Shown: piece after piece, positions 1 through 12,070 of the stretch
How positions within the stretch are numbered: the stretch's first letter is position 1
Layout of the letters: each line of letters opens with the position of its first letter
Assembly (NCBI GenBank): GCA_963932465.1
Contig: OZ010790.1
Coordinates: forward strand, 346,419,087 to 346,483,086
Source: Maratus speciosus
Lineage: Eukaryota > Arthropoda > Arachnida > Araneae > Salticidae
Direction: 5' to 3'
DNA: 64,000 nt
Position numbers and translations under genes: made by a program
The notes under the pieces: model-generated
Told to the model about the DNA's origin: nothing
Databases searched by the model: none
Seen by the model: the letters and a program-made list of their open reading frames with translations, nothing else

Positions 1-403
1 AGCAAGCATTTATTTTAATAAATAACAACACAACAAAGACCCTTTAAAAAATGTACCATTTTTTCCTAAAATATACTTCAGCTGTAATTCACCTCTTTGA
101 ATTCGTCTTATTAATACAAAATCCCTCCCACGTGCTTGTGTTGTTTGGTCTTTCTTGGACGTTTAAATTTAAGCGATAAATGGTTTCATATTGCAAACCT
201 TTTTAACGGCATACTGCAACTCCATCTATCTCTTTCCTCCATGGGAGGTACTCAAACTGAAAAACATGTATTTTACACAGATCCAGAGATGACATTTGTT
301 ACAGACCCTGAACAACTGCCTGGTTTTTAATCAAAAATGCCAACTTCTGGAAATCAGTAATAAGACCTGAATTTTCAATAATAATTTCCTGAAACGCCAA
401 AAT

Positions 404-1720
404 CAGACCTGCCAACCTTTGACAATGAGAAATCGTAGCACTCAAAATTCAAATTAATCTTGAGGTTGGTTGGTTGGTTGGTGTTATTTACACTTCAAAT
501 TGGGATAACTCTGATTCCTTTCAGTTTGGACTGAATTTAGATTCATACAGGTTGGGTTAACCCTATTTTTCAAAAGTTATTTCTTTTTATTCTTTCAGAT
601 TAAATACTACTTGTATCATAACAATAAACATAAAAGAATAAAGATTTTTGGTCTGTGTATGATGTTTCCTGAAGAGGGCACAGAGCGGTGATGCTGAGTA
701 GGAAAAAAAATTCAGAAATTGACAGAAAATTTCTGAAAGGTTACAGCACTGTGTCAGTGGGGGAGAAGAGTATTACGGACTAATTATACATTATTTCCGT
801 GGTCCTTTCACGATTTTTCTACAATGCCTTGTCAAAATTCATTTTTTTCCTGCGATCCATTGACCAAATTCGCTTTTTTTTCCACGATTCTTTGACGAAA
901 TTCACTCGTCGTTTAGCGATTCTTTGATGAGATTCGCGTGTTTTTTAGCAATTCTTTGATGAGATTCGCACGTTTTTTAGCGATTCTTTGATGAGATCTC
1001 ATATTTTTCTGCGATCCTTTGACGAAATTTGAGTTTTTTTTCTCAATTCTTTAACGAAATTTGAATTTCTACGATCCTTTGACGAAATTCGCGTTTTTTC
1101 CACAATCCTTTGACAAAATTAGCATTTTTTTCATGATCCTTTGACGAAATTCGAATTCCTTCTGCGACCCTTTGACGAAATTTGGATTTTTATCCGCAAG
1201 CCTTTGGCTAAAGTTATGTTTTCCCTGCAATTCTTTAACGAAATTTGCGTTTTGTTCGCGATCAATTGACGAAATTTGCAATTTTTTTTTGCTATCTTTT
1301 GGAACAATGTGGTTTATTTCGCCATCCTTTGACGAAGTTCGCTTTTTTAACGATTCTTTGACGAGATTCGTGTATTTTTCTGCGATCCTTTGACAAAATT
1401 TGTGGTTTTTTCACAATTCTGTGAAGAAATGTGCGTTTTTTTGCAATCCTTTGAAGAAGTTTGCTTTTTTTTTCGCGATTCCTCATGAAATTTTCACTTT
1501 TTTGCGAACCTCTGACAAAATTTGCGTTTTTCTGCGATCCTTTGACGAAATCCTTTGATCCTTTGGCATTTTTTTTCTGCGAGCGATTAACGAAAGTGGT
1601 TTTTTTTGGCGTGTGTGTTTTTTGAAGAAAATCGTAGTTTTAGACCGATTTTCGTAGCATCGTAGTTTTTAGCTTCAAATCGTAGAAACTACGAATTTTT
1701 CGTAGCAGTTGGCAGGCCTG
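404..1720 (+). mobile_element. TIR element X copy 1 (CAGACCTGCCAAC family) with internal array
   Basis: Begins CAGACCTGCCAACC and ends GTTGGCAGGCCTG, so the termini are inverted repeats. The flanks carry an exact 6-bp direct repeat CAAAAT (398-403 and 1721-1726). A (TTGG)n tract lies near the left end. A block at about 670-780 resembles the left part of family Y (see 12071-12728). The centre is an array of the ~30-bp TTTGACGAAATT unit. No transposase frame. CAG...CTG ends suggest a hAT-like mobiliser, but a 6-bp duplication is unlike classical 8-bp hAT. Confidence 0.8.
835..1600 (+). repeat. ~30-bp tandem array A
   Basis: Around 25 degenerate units of TTTGACGAAATTCGCG plus a T tract and CGCGATCC. 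Many CpGs have become TpG or CpA. Open frames at 1069-1281, 1172-1393 and 1292-1486 are translations of the repeat, not genes. Confidence 0.9.
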
Positions 1721-2327
1721 CAAAATTCATTGCTACAAATTTTAATTATTACAGGAAAACCATTACTCGACACAAAATAAAAACAATAATTCTTTCACAT
1801 TCAAATGCATGAAAAATATTTCAAATTAAAAAAATGTTTTGAGCCATTTTTTTTTTTAAATTGTCACCTTAGACATATGTTTTTAAGGTACACTATTCAA
1901 CTATTTTTAAATAAATTATCTCACAGTCCAACTCTTCTCTTAATAATATATTTCTTTTAATAATGAAAAATAATTTAATTTGTTACTGATAAAATTAAAA
2001 AAGATTAAAAAAATTAAATATTATATACTGAAAATGCATTAATTGTCGAGGGTGAAAAAGTTTATGAGGGTGAATGTTGCTTCATTTCTTGGACTTGGTA
2101 TTTTTATTATGAATGCTAAAAATTTTCTTTTAATGGAATTTTTGTTGTGTTTGCTATTGCAATAATGGGAATTTAATTGCATATATATATATAAGGGAAA
2201 AATATATGTAAAGCCTATGAAAAAAAAACTAATATAAAGGACAATGAAAAACAAGGGAATGAATATATCCAATAAAGAATAAAATTCAAAAAACCAGAAA
2301 CAAATTTATATAAAATACTAATCTTAC

Positions 2328-2713
2328 CTAGATAATAATTCATACTGTGCTAACTCTTCAATGCAAAGCAATTCATGCTGCCTGGAGGAATAATTTGTTT
2401 TGGTTAGCATAGGCTCCATTACAGACTGTGTGAAAGTAAATTTGCTAGCATTTGGTGGGGGATAACACTTCAGTAAACATTCTTCTTGTTCGCCTAGTGC
2501 GTATGGCCTATTTTCAAAGGGAATTACAGTGACATCATGACTACTCCAACGATCAGTAAAAGATACAGCTGTATCTCTTGCTTGTTGAAGCTTTTCCATG
2601 TCGGTAACAGACACAACATCAACACATAGTTTTCTAATTACAACAGGTTCAAAACCAAAATCAAACACTATAGCTTGTCTGAAAGTACCATAAATAGCTG
2701 TAATAAAACGGAC
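2328..2713 (-). CDS. HELZ: HELZ-like exon 4: pre-helicase conserved region
   Basis: 386 nt from acceptor TTTTTACAG to donor GTAAGAT, 128 codons plus 2 nt. It begins VRFITAIYGTFRQAIVFDFG and ends NYSSRQHELLCIEELAQY followed by ELLS. The closest vertebrate HELZ segments are TFRQTIVFDFGLEPV and NYQSRLHDLLYIEEIAQY, which makes this the best-conserved exon in the window. The next exon should encode the segment before helicase motif I. I could not find it in 1-2327, so it lies to the left of the window. Confidence 0.93.
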
Positions 2714-4640
2714 CTGTAAAAAAATAAGTAGTCAATATGGTAAAAATTATGAAATTAATATATTTCCATATTACCAATTTATCGAAAAAAAAAGTGTTAA
2801 TACAGTGAAACAATTATCAATATTCTAATTCAATGGCTCATATAGCATGAGACAAATAATTTCATTTTATGGTAATAGTCCATTTATACTTTTCAGATTA
2901 TTTGCAAACTACATTTGTTAATTTCAATTTAGTACCATGGTGCAATTTCTTTTATTAAACAATTATTACTGCAGTTACATAATAGCTTTAAAGTCAATTC
3001 TAAAACATTTGGAAAATACAGGAATATATGGCAATATGCGAGCTAAAATATAATAACATATTTTCAAATTAAGATTTATTATAAACAAAAGTATGTGTGA
3101 ACATATATGTGCATACATATAAAAGATTAATCTAATTAGCATACAGTAAGTATATCAATACAACACAGAACTGTAATCTCAGTTTCAAAATTTTGCCTAT
3201 TTAGAGGCTGTACATACAAAATGTTATCAACTTTTGAGCAATTTTGGAGCCCTTCCTCCCCTCACAATAATATCATATGTTATCATTCTTCAGAGGCCAG
3301 AGAAAAGTCTCAAACAGTACTGATTAGTCTGGTATTTGAATATTAGCATTCGCTAATGCATCTTATGAAAACATACAAAACTCTAGCTATATACAAGAAA
3401 TGAAAACAGTCGAAAACTGCTGTTTTCGTCAGGTGATATCAAATATATTTAATCAAAACAAAATTTTCCTAACAAAAATTCGTATATTTTTAGAGTAATT
3501 GAGCAATTGAAAGTAAAAAATATGACATTTAAGTGTGTATTTTTAGTTTTTCCATATTTTGAGTGGTTTGACCGATGGGAGGTTAGAAAGAAACTAAAAA
3601 AAGAGAGCACTTCCGACATTTGGTTCTTCTCTGTGAGACATTTCAAGAGAAAGAATATCTTTTTGATGGGTGTTTGTTGTGGTTTTTAATTAAGATGTCG
3701 GCTAATTATCAAAAAAGGAAAAACCTAAGCCTCAGGTGCATTACGATCTGCCTTGGACCATCCAAATCTACAAACCTCTACATATGGCAGATTTTCTTAG
3801 CCATCGCCAACAGACACACACACAGATAAACTCTCTTCTTTTATTAGCATAGACAGATTTCCTTCTATTTGAATGCAAATTAAGTACTAATTTTGAAAAT
3901 TCTAATGAAATATCTCTCCTAGAATTCAAATGAAACAGTTTGAAAATTAAGATCAAATAGAATTCTTGATTCCTTACTTTTCATGATCAAGTTTTATAAA
4001 AGTGAAAACAAGAGAAATGGTTAAATCATTACAGAAAACTTGGAATGAAGATTGGAAATTTTTTTATTTCCACAGTTGGAACGAACAGTATCTCACGGAG
4101 AAATCAAATCTAGGACTTCTGGCTTAATGTGTCAACTTTCTATCAACTGAGATATTCTGCATAACTCTGACAGGCACAATTTGCTGGCATGATCCTCTGT
4201 TCTGCAATCTACAGCCTTACAGATGAAATTTTATACCATGCATCTTTAGTATCCATAAAAACACAATATATAATCAAAATTATTTTTATTTCAACCATAT
4301 TGATATTGAATACAGAAATTTTGGAGTGGAGGCCAAAAGAAGTTTTATTTCCAACTGAGCAAAAAGTGTTTAAGTACTATCAACTTTCCAGCAGGACTTT
4401 TGTGTCAAGTAGGCCTAAACATGTTTTTTTTTTGTTGTTGTTAAATCATATGTTGTAATAATTTTATTTTTGTATCATTATCTGTTACTTTTGAATAATG
4501 TAATCTCAAATTAAATATAAAAAAGTTCATAAAAGTATTTTAATTATGTGTGTCCTTTATAACACCACACAGTCTCCCTTTCATCCCCTTGTTCATATAT
4601 TTGTGATTTCATCTTTATTATATATATATATATATATATA

Positions 4641-4760
4641 CAGTACAGAACCATTTATCCAGAATGCTTGGGGTCAGACGTATTCCAGATAACTGGTTTT
4701 TGCGGTTAACTGGTTGTGCATTAAAGCAACATCCATTTGATAAGTTTTGTGGAATATGTG
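4641..4760 (+). mobile_element. Tigger/pogo-like terminal fragment
   Basis: CAGTACAGAACCATTTATCC next to a TA tract resembles the terminus of Tigger-type elements (CAGT..AACC). No matching opposite terminus was found nearby, so this is probably a truncated copy. Confidence 0.4.
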
Positions 4761-5006
4761 TGGTTGTGGCATTATTTCTTATTTTAAATTATTAGATTAC
4801 TTGAATTAAAAATCAATGCAAGAAAGATCAAAAGTTAGCTAGAGTTTAAAAGAAGGTAATTTATGGGAATCACTTATGAACAAAAATTCTATAGTTTCCT
4901 CAGCATAAAAATTAAAACATCTAAAATACAACTAATATATATATAACCATTAAATAAACATTACCAACCATATATATATATATATATATAGAATAAAGAT
5001 GAAATC

Positions 5007-5387
5007 ATATGAGGACATCAGAAGCCAAGGGGTACAAGTGACAAAATTTAGATTTAGAGTAAATTGAGTTCAAAGATAATTGACGTTAAAGTTAAACATC
5101 AATAATAATTGACTGAATTAAAATAGGAAACTGCTGCTTGTTTCACATTTGCCTTTGAACTGTTATTTCAATAAATGTGAAAAAATAGAGTGCAATTTTC
5201 TTTAAATTTATAATTAATCAATATTGATCATTATTCGGCAAAAGTGGTTGATATCTAGAACACAACACATAATTAGAAAATCACTTATATTTCTTTACCT
5301 GAAAAAAAAAAGCATATTGCAAGGTTGTCTGTGTACTTTGTTCAATTTTTTCAATTTTGTCACTTATACCCCTTGGCTTTTGGGGTC

Positions 5388-5394
<7 letters not shown>
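5007..5394 (+). mobile_element. Small TIR element (~390 bp)
   Basis: 5007-5050 (ATATGAGGACATC...GCCAAGGGGTACAAGTGACA) is the imperfect reverse complement of 5350-5394 (TGTCACTTATACCCCTTGGC...GTCCTCATAT), giving arms of about 44 bp. Both outer ends abut TA-rich sequence. Non-coding MITE-like unit; the frame at 5224-5430 is spurious. Confidence 0.65.
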
Positions 5395-5433
<39 letters not shown>

Positions 5434-5730
5434 AATATAGAATATTACAAATCATCATCATTTTTAAATAAAAATTATGAAATGAGTATCAAGACATGAT
5501 ACAGACATTATATATATTAAATTTATATCAACAATTATTAAATTAACTAATCACTAATGAATTTTTTTAAAAACTACATCCAATCACTTATAAATGCATT
5601 ATTAAAAAATCATATACATATATATATATATATTTTTTTATTCAAAGAGCATTAGGAAAAATAGAGCAATTGGCAGCTATGTTGATGAAAGAAACTGAAA
5701 TACGATAAATGCTTCATTTTAAACACATAC

Positions 5731-5904
5731 CTTACAAGTGTAACTATCTTCATTAAAATCAATATTTTCAGAATTGCTCCATTCTTGGCAGTGTGGACCT
5801 AAATTGAATTCTTTCATGTCAGAAGATCTTCCAGATCGCAACTGGGATATTCTGAAGTGGGTTCTATGGGTCTCATATAATAAAGCTATGTGTCTTAGAG
5901 TAGC
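5731..5904 (-). CDS. HELZ: HELZ-like exon 3: pre-helicase conserved region
   Basis: 174 nt, 58 codons, phase 0 on both sides; acceptor CTTTAAAG, donor GTATGT. It encodes ATLRHIALLYETHRTHF (vertebrate: ..LYRVALLYDAHRPHF) and later CQEWSNSENIDFNEDSYTCK (vertebrate: CQEW...YVYK). The open frame continues past the acceptor to a methionine at 5958, but the homology begins at the splice site, so the longer frame is read-through into intron 2. This is the linker and beta-rich region ahead of the UPF1-like core; no catalytic residues are expected here. Confidence 0.9.
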
Positions 5905-7555
5905 CTTTAAAGAAAAATGATGAATAATCACAAAAAAAAGGTTTAAAATGTAAAACACTTAAATGCTATAAAAAATAACCTTGCATATAAAATAAATTTC
6001 TCAATTAAAATAAATTTCTTAAAAAATTATATAATTTAAAAAAAATCTTGTGATATGCAAATGATTTCTCAACATAAGATACCACTATGCCATGAACATT
6101 TGTAGTAGTACAATAAAGCATCTTGTTTTACATTGCTGAAGAAATAAATCGAAAAAAAATATACAAAGGAAATAAAATAAATGTAAAATGAGGTGGTGGT
6201 GCCCATCAAAATTCACTGAAAGAAAACATTTAACAAGTAAATTTTCAATTTAAAAAATCAACAAAAACAGACTGCGTAAAAAGCGAACTAATTAATTATT
6301 TCTCATCAATGTGAAACTATTTTTTATATGACTTATCTATTTTTTTTTTATTATTTAGTTGAATTGATGACTTTTAAGTTGTGTTTAATTGTTAGTTCCT
6401 ATCTATAAACACTGTTTTGATGAGGCCTCTATGAAAGTTTAGAGTTGTAGTAAAGCTAGAGATCCTACCTACACAACTTCCAGGTTGTGTAGTATTTAAA
6501 CTGAGCTTCTGACTGTAAATTAGTCAATGAAACATCGTCTTCATTTTGAAAGACCTATCCAATGATATGTCACTCAATATGGTGCGTAAAAAAATTTTTT
6601 CGTCTCTACCGCCATTTTGTATTTTACAGCCACGATTTTGAATTTATAAAAACAAAACCTAGCCTATAACCATTGGACGGTTAAGGCGAATTGATAGAGA
6701 CCTCATTCATTAAAATCAGTCCAGTCGTTGGGATGTTTTGAGGGTATAAAGAAATCCACATACCCAGTTACACTTGGAACACATAACTTTTCTTGGTAAA
6801 AAGAAACTGTTAGATGAAATTTAAAATACATTTACAAAAATAATTAGGCTAAGAAAAAAACAATCTTACATTGGCTGATCTAATTTTTAAGATAAAGTAT
6901 TATTTTTAATTAATATTACCAAAATACTATTTCCATTAACTTGAACTTTTTAAATTACTGAAAAATAAAACTTTGTGCATATATTTTCTATGGATCCACA
7001 CATTTCTGACGTACCAGTTCCACCATTCTGCAATGTCTGAAGAATAAGGAAAACACATTGTTATGTGCCACAAATGAACTCAGCAACAGCAGCATATGGT
7101 ATTTAGCCCACAATACGAAAAAATTTGTGCCAAGAAGCAGACTTGTATAAAACCACAAACTTTCTGCGCACTTAAATATTGGGTCAAAAACTTTCTGCAA
7201 ATTAATGTAATGTTTAATAAAATAACGTGTTATATTATTTTGACGATATGAATTAAAAACAGTAGTTTTAAAATAATTACCATTTAAATTAAAAATTAAT
7301 ATTAATTACAGAATAATTATGTTAGTTAAAAAAATAATAAAGCTAAAAATCCATGATAAGAAGGCGATCTTATCAATTATTTTGTCAATAAATTTAGAAA
7401 CAGCCCAATCCTTTATATTGTGAGCTCTTTGCACAAAATGCCAGTCTTAATATTCACAGAAATAATGTGACATTGCTTCTAAAACAACTGAATCATATTT
7501 TGTAAGGAGAGGTCCATTCATAGGTATCATTAAAGAGACCGGTGAGTTTTTATTG

Positions 7556-8540
7556 CGGCCGACGAAATTCCTATTTTTTCCTCGATCCTTTGACGAAATT
7601 CACGCTTTTTCCGTGGCGGTTTGACGAAATTCGCGTTTTATTTCGCGATCCTTTGATGAAATTTGCGTTTTTTTCGCAACCGTTTGCCGAAATTTGCGTT
7701 TTTTTTTTTTTCGCGATCGTTTGACGAAATTCGTGTTTTTTCCGCGATCATTTGAAGAAATTTGCGTGTTTTTCGCGATCCTTTGACGAAATTTGTCTTT
7801 TTGCACGATATTTTGACGAAATTCACACTTTTTCCGTTACGCTTTGACGAGATTCGTGTTTTATTTCGCACCCCTTTGACGAAATTTGCGTTTTTTTGCG
7901 ATCGTTTACCGAAATTAGCATTTTTTACGCGATCCTTTGACGAAATTTGCATTTTTTCGCGATATTTTGACGAAATTTGCATTTTTTCGCCATCTTTTGA
8001 CGAAATTAGTTTTTTCCGCGGTTCTTTGACGAAATCTGCATTTTTTTCGTGATCTTTTGACAAAATTCGCGCATCTTACACTATGCCTTTACGAAATTTG
8101 TTTTTTCCTGCGCTCCTTGGACTAAATTTGCTTTTTTTCTGCGATTTTTTGACGAAATTCTCTTTTTTTCTGTGATCTTTTGACGAAATGTGTTTTTTTC
8201 ACGATCTTTTGACGAAATTTGCACTTTTTCCGCAGCCCTTTGACAAAATTTGATTTTTTCTGCGATTCTTTTACGAAATTTCCGTGTTTTTCGCAATCCT
8301 TTGACAAAGTTTGCGTTTTTCCCGCTATGCTTTTACGAAATTTTGTTTTTTACCTGCACTCCTTTGACGAAATTATCTTTTTTTTCACGATTCTTTGAAG
8401 AAATTTGCGTTTTTTCCACGTTCCTCTTAGAAAAAAATTTGGTTTTTTCCGCGATGTTTTGACAAATTTGGTGACTTTTTTCTGCAAACGATTGACAAAA
8501 TTAGCTTATTTTCGGCGACCATGTGTTGAAATCCTCAATA
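7556..8540 (+). repeat. ~30-bp tandem array B
   Basis: About 30 units of the TTTGACGAAATTTGCG plus CGCGATCC repeat, with many CpGs kept. A reverse-strand open frame of 141 residues (7638-8063) exists only because the unit lacks stops in that frame; its lysine- and asparagine-rich cyclic sequence follows the repeat period. Confidence 0.92.
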
Positions 8541-8651
8541 TATTTCAGTCATACTTTTTTATGTCTGAATTTTCGGACTGATGGCTGATTTTTTTTTTTT
8601 CGGAACTGAATGCCTTAAATTTTCGGAAAATTCAGAAGAGAATCCCCCCTG
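8541..8651 (+). mobile_element. Family Y right-end module
   Basis: TTTTCGGACTGATGGC, then CGGAACTGAATGCCTTAAA, then GAGAATCCCCCCTG matches the right-hand module of the element at 12071-12728. With array B it is the right part of a degenerate family Y copy whose left TIR I could not find near 7500. Confidence 0.55.
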
Positions 8652-8979
8652 GCAAACAATAAATAAATCGTACATAAAATTGGGGAATATTTTTAATTTT
8701 TCGGTATTTTTTAAAAAAAATTACAAGAACAAAAATTACGTTTTTTCCCTAAAAATTTTCTGCAAAGTTCCGAATTTTGTGGAAAATTTTCTGCGCACGG
8801 CGTGCGCATCTATATTATACAGCTCTGCCAAGAAGAGAATAATTTTGGATTCCACTCATTAAATTTGTAGCTCTGGGATTATTCAGATATGTTCTTACAG
8901 GTAGGCACTAGTATCGGCATAAGATTCTTCCATGAATCAGTGAAATTCCCCGATTTTTTTTTTTTTTTTTTTTTTTAAA

Positions 8980-9960
8980 GCAGATTTTCACAAAATCGAT
9001 TCATCAATCGGTCGCGAACCTCATGAAAATGGTCATGGAAAAATCCTGCAAATTTATTCGATCACTTGTCAAATAAAACCCCGAATTTCATTAATTGCTC
9101 ACAAAATAAAATAGCAAATTTTGTCAACCGGTTGTGAAATAAAACTGAATTTCTTCAATCGGTCTTGAATAAAAAAAATGCAAATTTCATCAAACTGCCG
9201 AGAAAAAAAGAACTCTGCAAATTTCATTCGTCAGTCATGAAAAAATGCGAATCTTTCTCATCAATTGATTGTAGAAAAAATTGTCCATTTTGTCAATTGG
9301 CTGTAAGGGGAAAACGGGGGGGGGGGGGGGGGGGGGAAATTTGCCATTTGGTTGCAAAAAAAAAAACTGCGAGTTTTGTCAAACGGTCACAAAATTAATT
9401 TGTCAATTGCTCACGAACCTTGTGAAAATAGTAATGGAAAAATCCTTAAAATTTCATCGATCATTTGCCAAATAAAACCATGAATTTCATTAATTGTTCA
9501 CGAAATAAAACAGCAAATTTTGTCAATCGGTTGTGAAATAAAACTGAGTTTCTTCAATCGGTCATGGAGAAAAAAAATGCAAATTTCGTCAAACAGCCGG
9601 GAAAAAAAAAACTCTGCAAATTTCACTCATCGGTCATGAAAAAATGTGAATCTCATCAATCAATTGCAGAAAAAATTGTCAATTTTGTCAATTGGTTGTG
9701 GGAGGGGGAAGGGGAGGGGGGTGTTGCCATTTGGTTGCAGAAAAAAAATTGCGAGTTTTGTCAAACGATCACAAAATTAATTTGTCAATTGCTCGCGAAC
9801 CTTGTGAAGATAGTAATGGAAAAATCCTTCAAATTTTGTCGATCATTTGCCAAATAAAAACCACGAATTTCATTAATTGTTCACAAAATAAAACTGCAAA
9901 TTTTGGAATCTCACCAATTAGTAGGTGAATTTCATTGCATTATCATGAATTTTGTCAAGC
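8980..9960 (-). repeat. Array C: minus-oriented relative of the ~30-bp unit with ~390-bp higher-order repeat
   Basis: Short units such as GCAAATTTCGTCAAAC and AATTTTGTCAATTGGTTG are the reverse complement of decayed ~30-bp units. They recur in blocks: GAACC at 9016, 9415 and 9797 mark a higher-order period of 399 and 382 bp. Each of the first two blocks contains a G-run (21 G at 9316-9336; mixed G/A at 9700-9720). Frames at 9165-9398, 9281-9475, 9564-9857 and 9692-9928 are repeat translations. Confidence 0.8.
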
Positions 9961-10764
9961 AGTCATGATAACAAAATGGGAAAATCAGTGATCTGTCATG
10001 AAAATTACTACTTTTTGTCTCCATAGGGATTTTAAAAAATCTCCATGCCAACAAAAGTTGCAACAAGGCTTATAGTATTCAATCTTCCTCCATCATCCCA
10101 CACACAAAAGCATCCCTGAATGTTAGAAATTGTTAAATTTATTTTATTAAAATCTAAAAACTAAAAGAAAATAAACCTTCTCCATATTTTTTTTTTTTTT
10201 TTTTACATTTTTTGATGCAAATGTACAGGCTGAACATTTATTTTCAGCTATGAAAAACACTTTCTTTTTTTTTTTTTTGGGGGGGGGGGGGAATTTATCT
10301 GTAGAACAAAAAATGTCCAGACCTTATATTACAAACATTTGTTCCTACAAACTGTATACAATTATTGTAGGAAGATTCTATAAAATGCCATTGCCTAAAT
10401 TTAATGGAGAAAAAATAAGTTAATTTAAGTTAAAAATTGCGTAAATTTTAATTTAAAATTTGCTGTTTGTTACTTTTAAGCTTTAATAGCAGATACTGAT
10501 AAATGATAACAATTTAAGAGATTAAATTTTTAATTCATGGTAATTTTGCATAAAGTTATTTTTCTGAAAAAAATTGTTATAGTTTGTGCATGTACAGTTA
10601 AAAATTGTTTCAAACAAATGTTCATATTTCAAATAGTTAATATATTTATATTTTAACTGCAGTATATTGCTTCTACTGCACTTTGTCAAGTTTCTTGAAA
10701 ATGGTGTTAAATTTGCTTGGCCCTGCATGCCATACACAAACTAGTCGGATGTACCAATCCCAAA
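9961..10764. other. AT-rich spacer, no gene seen
   Basis: Contains T-runs near 10186-10204 and 10266-10278 followed by a G-run (10279-10291), and otherwise unremarkable AT-rich sequence. The frame at 10522-10737 has no recognised similarity. Confidence 0.5.
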
Positions 10765-11802
10765 ACTTTCTTCTATCTCATACATGTTAATACTTCAAAA
10801 TCCACTATCACACTGCCAAAATTAAATGGCAATCTATGCACCTCATGAGGATTCTAACGATATGAAATTCCGTGCGTTAGTTCTTGAGATATGACTACTG
10901 CTGAAATTGTCTAAATTCAGAAAAATGCTGCCTAGCAGTGCCACCTATTGGGTGATTTATACCAAATCCTAATCAGCAACAATTTATGTCAACGTCTGAC
11001 TGAATCTGAAGTTTGGAGAAAATCCGTACATTAGTTTTTGAGATAGAGCAATAACGAAAATCGTGAAAATTCCTGCATAGCAGCGCCACCTATTGAGTGA
11101 TTAACACCAAAACCTAATTAACAACAACTTGTGTCAACATACAACTAAATCTGAAGTTAGATGAAAATTCGTCCATTAGTTCTATTGATAGAGCTATTGA
11201 GGCAGTCGTGAAAAAGGCAGCAGAGAAGCGCCACCTGTTGGGCAATTTACACCAACACATAATCAGTAGCAAGTCATATCAAGGACTAACTGAATCTGAA
11301 GTTTGATGAAAATCCGTGCGTTAGTTCTTAAGATAGAGCTATTGGGGAAATCGTGTAAATCCTGCAAAATTCATCATAACAGCGCCACCTGTTGGGCGAT
11401 TTACACCAAAACGTAATCATCATCAATTTATATCAAGGACTAACTAAATCTGAAGTTTGATCGAAATCCGTGCATTAGTTCTTGAGATAGAGCTATTGCG
11501 AAAATCGTGAAAAATGCAGCATAGCAGCGCCACCTGTTGAGCGATTTACACCAAAAACTAATCAGCATCAATTTGTATTAGGGACTAACTGAATATCAAT
11601 TCGTATTAAATTCCGTGCATTAGTTCTTGAGATAGAGTGCCCACAAAATTTGTGTCACATACACACAGACAGACAGACAGACATTTTGTAAAAACATGTT
11701 TTTTGGAATCCCTGACCCCTAAAACGTGTAAATCCGTCAAAAACCGGAATTCGAAAATTTTCATGAATCCAATACTTTCTTCTTGTAAAGATAGAAGAAA
11801 GT
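10765..11802 (+). mobile_element. TIR element U with internal ~146-bp satellite
   Basis: Perfect 14-bp terminal inverted repeats: ACTTTCTTCTATCT (10765-10778) and AGATAGAAGAAAGT (11789-11802). ACTTTCTTC at 11774-11782 also forms a hairpin with 11794-11802. Inside are about six monomers of ~146 bp marked by the CAGCGCCACCTRTTG motif near 10937, 11081, 11227, 11381 and 11526. The last monomer breaks into ACACACAGACAGACAGAC. No coding sequence. It could be a MITE, or a foldback-ended satellite carrier. Confidence 0.7.
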
Positions 11803-12070
11803 AAAAACATGCAGAAATTTTTTGAAGGATTTTTCTTAATTTCCTCTCATGCTATTTCAGGGGTGATTGTGACTCAGAGTGAAAAACCCTGAAAATTAAC
11901 TGATACAAAGTGAAAAACCCTGAAAATTATCAATGCAAAATATACCAATATTAATTTACATAGCAACAGCATGACAATCAAATGACATGTTTCTGCTATT
12001 GTTTTTTGAAATATACATTTGCAGAAAAACAATTTGGTAAACTTAGATTAATTTCACTGAAAGCTAAATG
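11803..12070. other. Short spacer with terminus-like motif
   Basis: CAGGGGTGATTGTG begins near 11858, similar to the family Y left end, followed by two copies of GAGTGAAAAACCCTGAAAAT-like sequence. Probably a truncated element. Confidence 0.35.

Larger units (their letters stand above)
1..2327 (-). other. HELZ intron 4 (partial)
   Basis: Starts at donor GTAAGAT (2327-2321) and runs off the window. It holds the TIR element at 404-1720. The stretches 1-397 and 1727-2320 are AT-rich with no recognisable gene; open frames at 136-330 and 2039-2272 show no homology or repeated-family signal. Confidence 0.8.
2714..5730 (-). other. HELZ intron 3
   Basis: 3.0 kb between exons 3 and 4. Contains (TA)n tracts near 4620-4640, 4972-4990 and 5391-5427, a single Tigger-like terminus at 4641 and a small TIR element at 5007-5394. 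The rest, including 2720-4600, is unique-looking AT-rich DNA in which I see no exon or RNA gene. Confidence 0.8.

Noticed and set aside
835..1600. CRISPR-like array (short repeats at regular spacing)
   Set aside because: There are no distinct spacers: the whole unit repeats, units diverge freely, and the setting is a eukaryotic intron.
1..2327. Next HELZ exon (segment before helicase motif I)
   Set aside because: I searched the minus strand by eye for the expected continuation and found no matching frame with splice sites, so the exon is probably outside the window.
6988..7200. 70-codon minus frame that looked like a possible transposase piece
   Set aside because: No catalytic or DNA-binding motif, and no terminal repeats around it.
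7638..8063. 141-codon minus-strand frame rich in Lys, Asn and Phe
   Set aside because: Translation of array B; periodic, with no domain.
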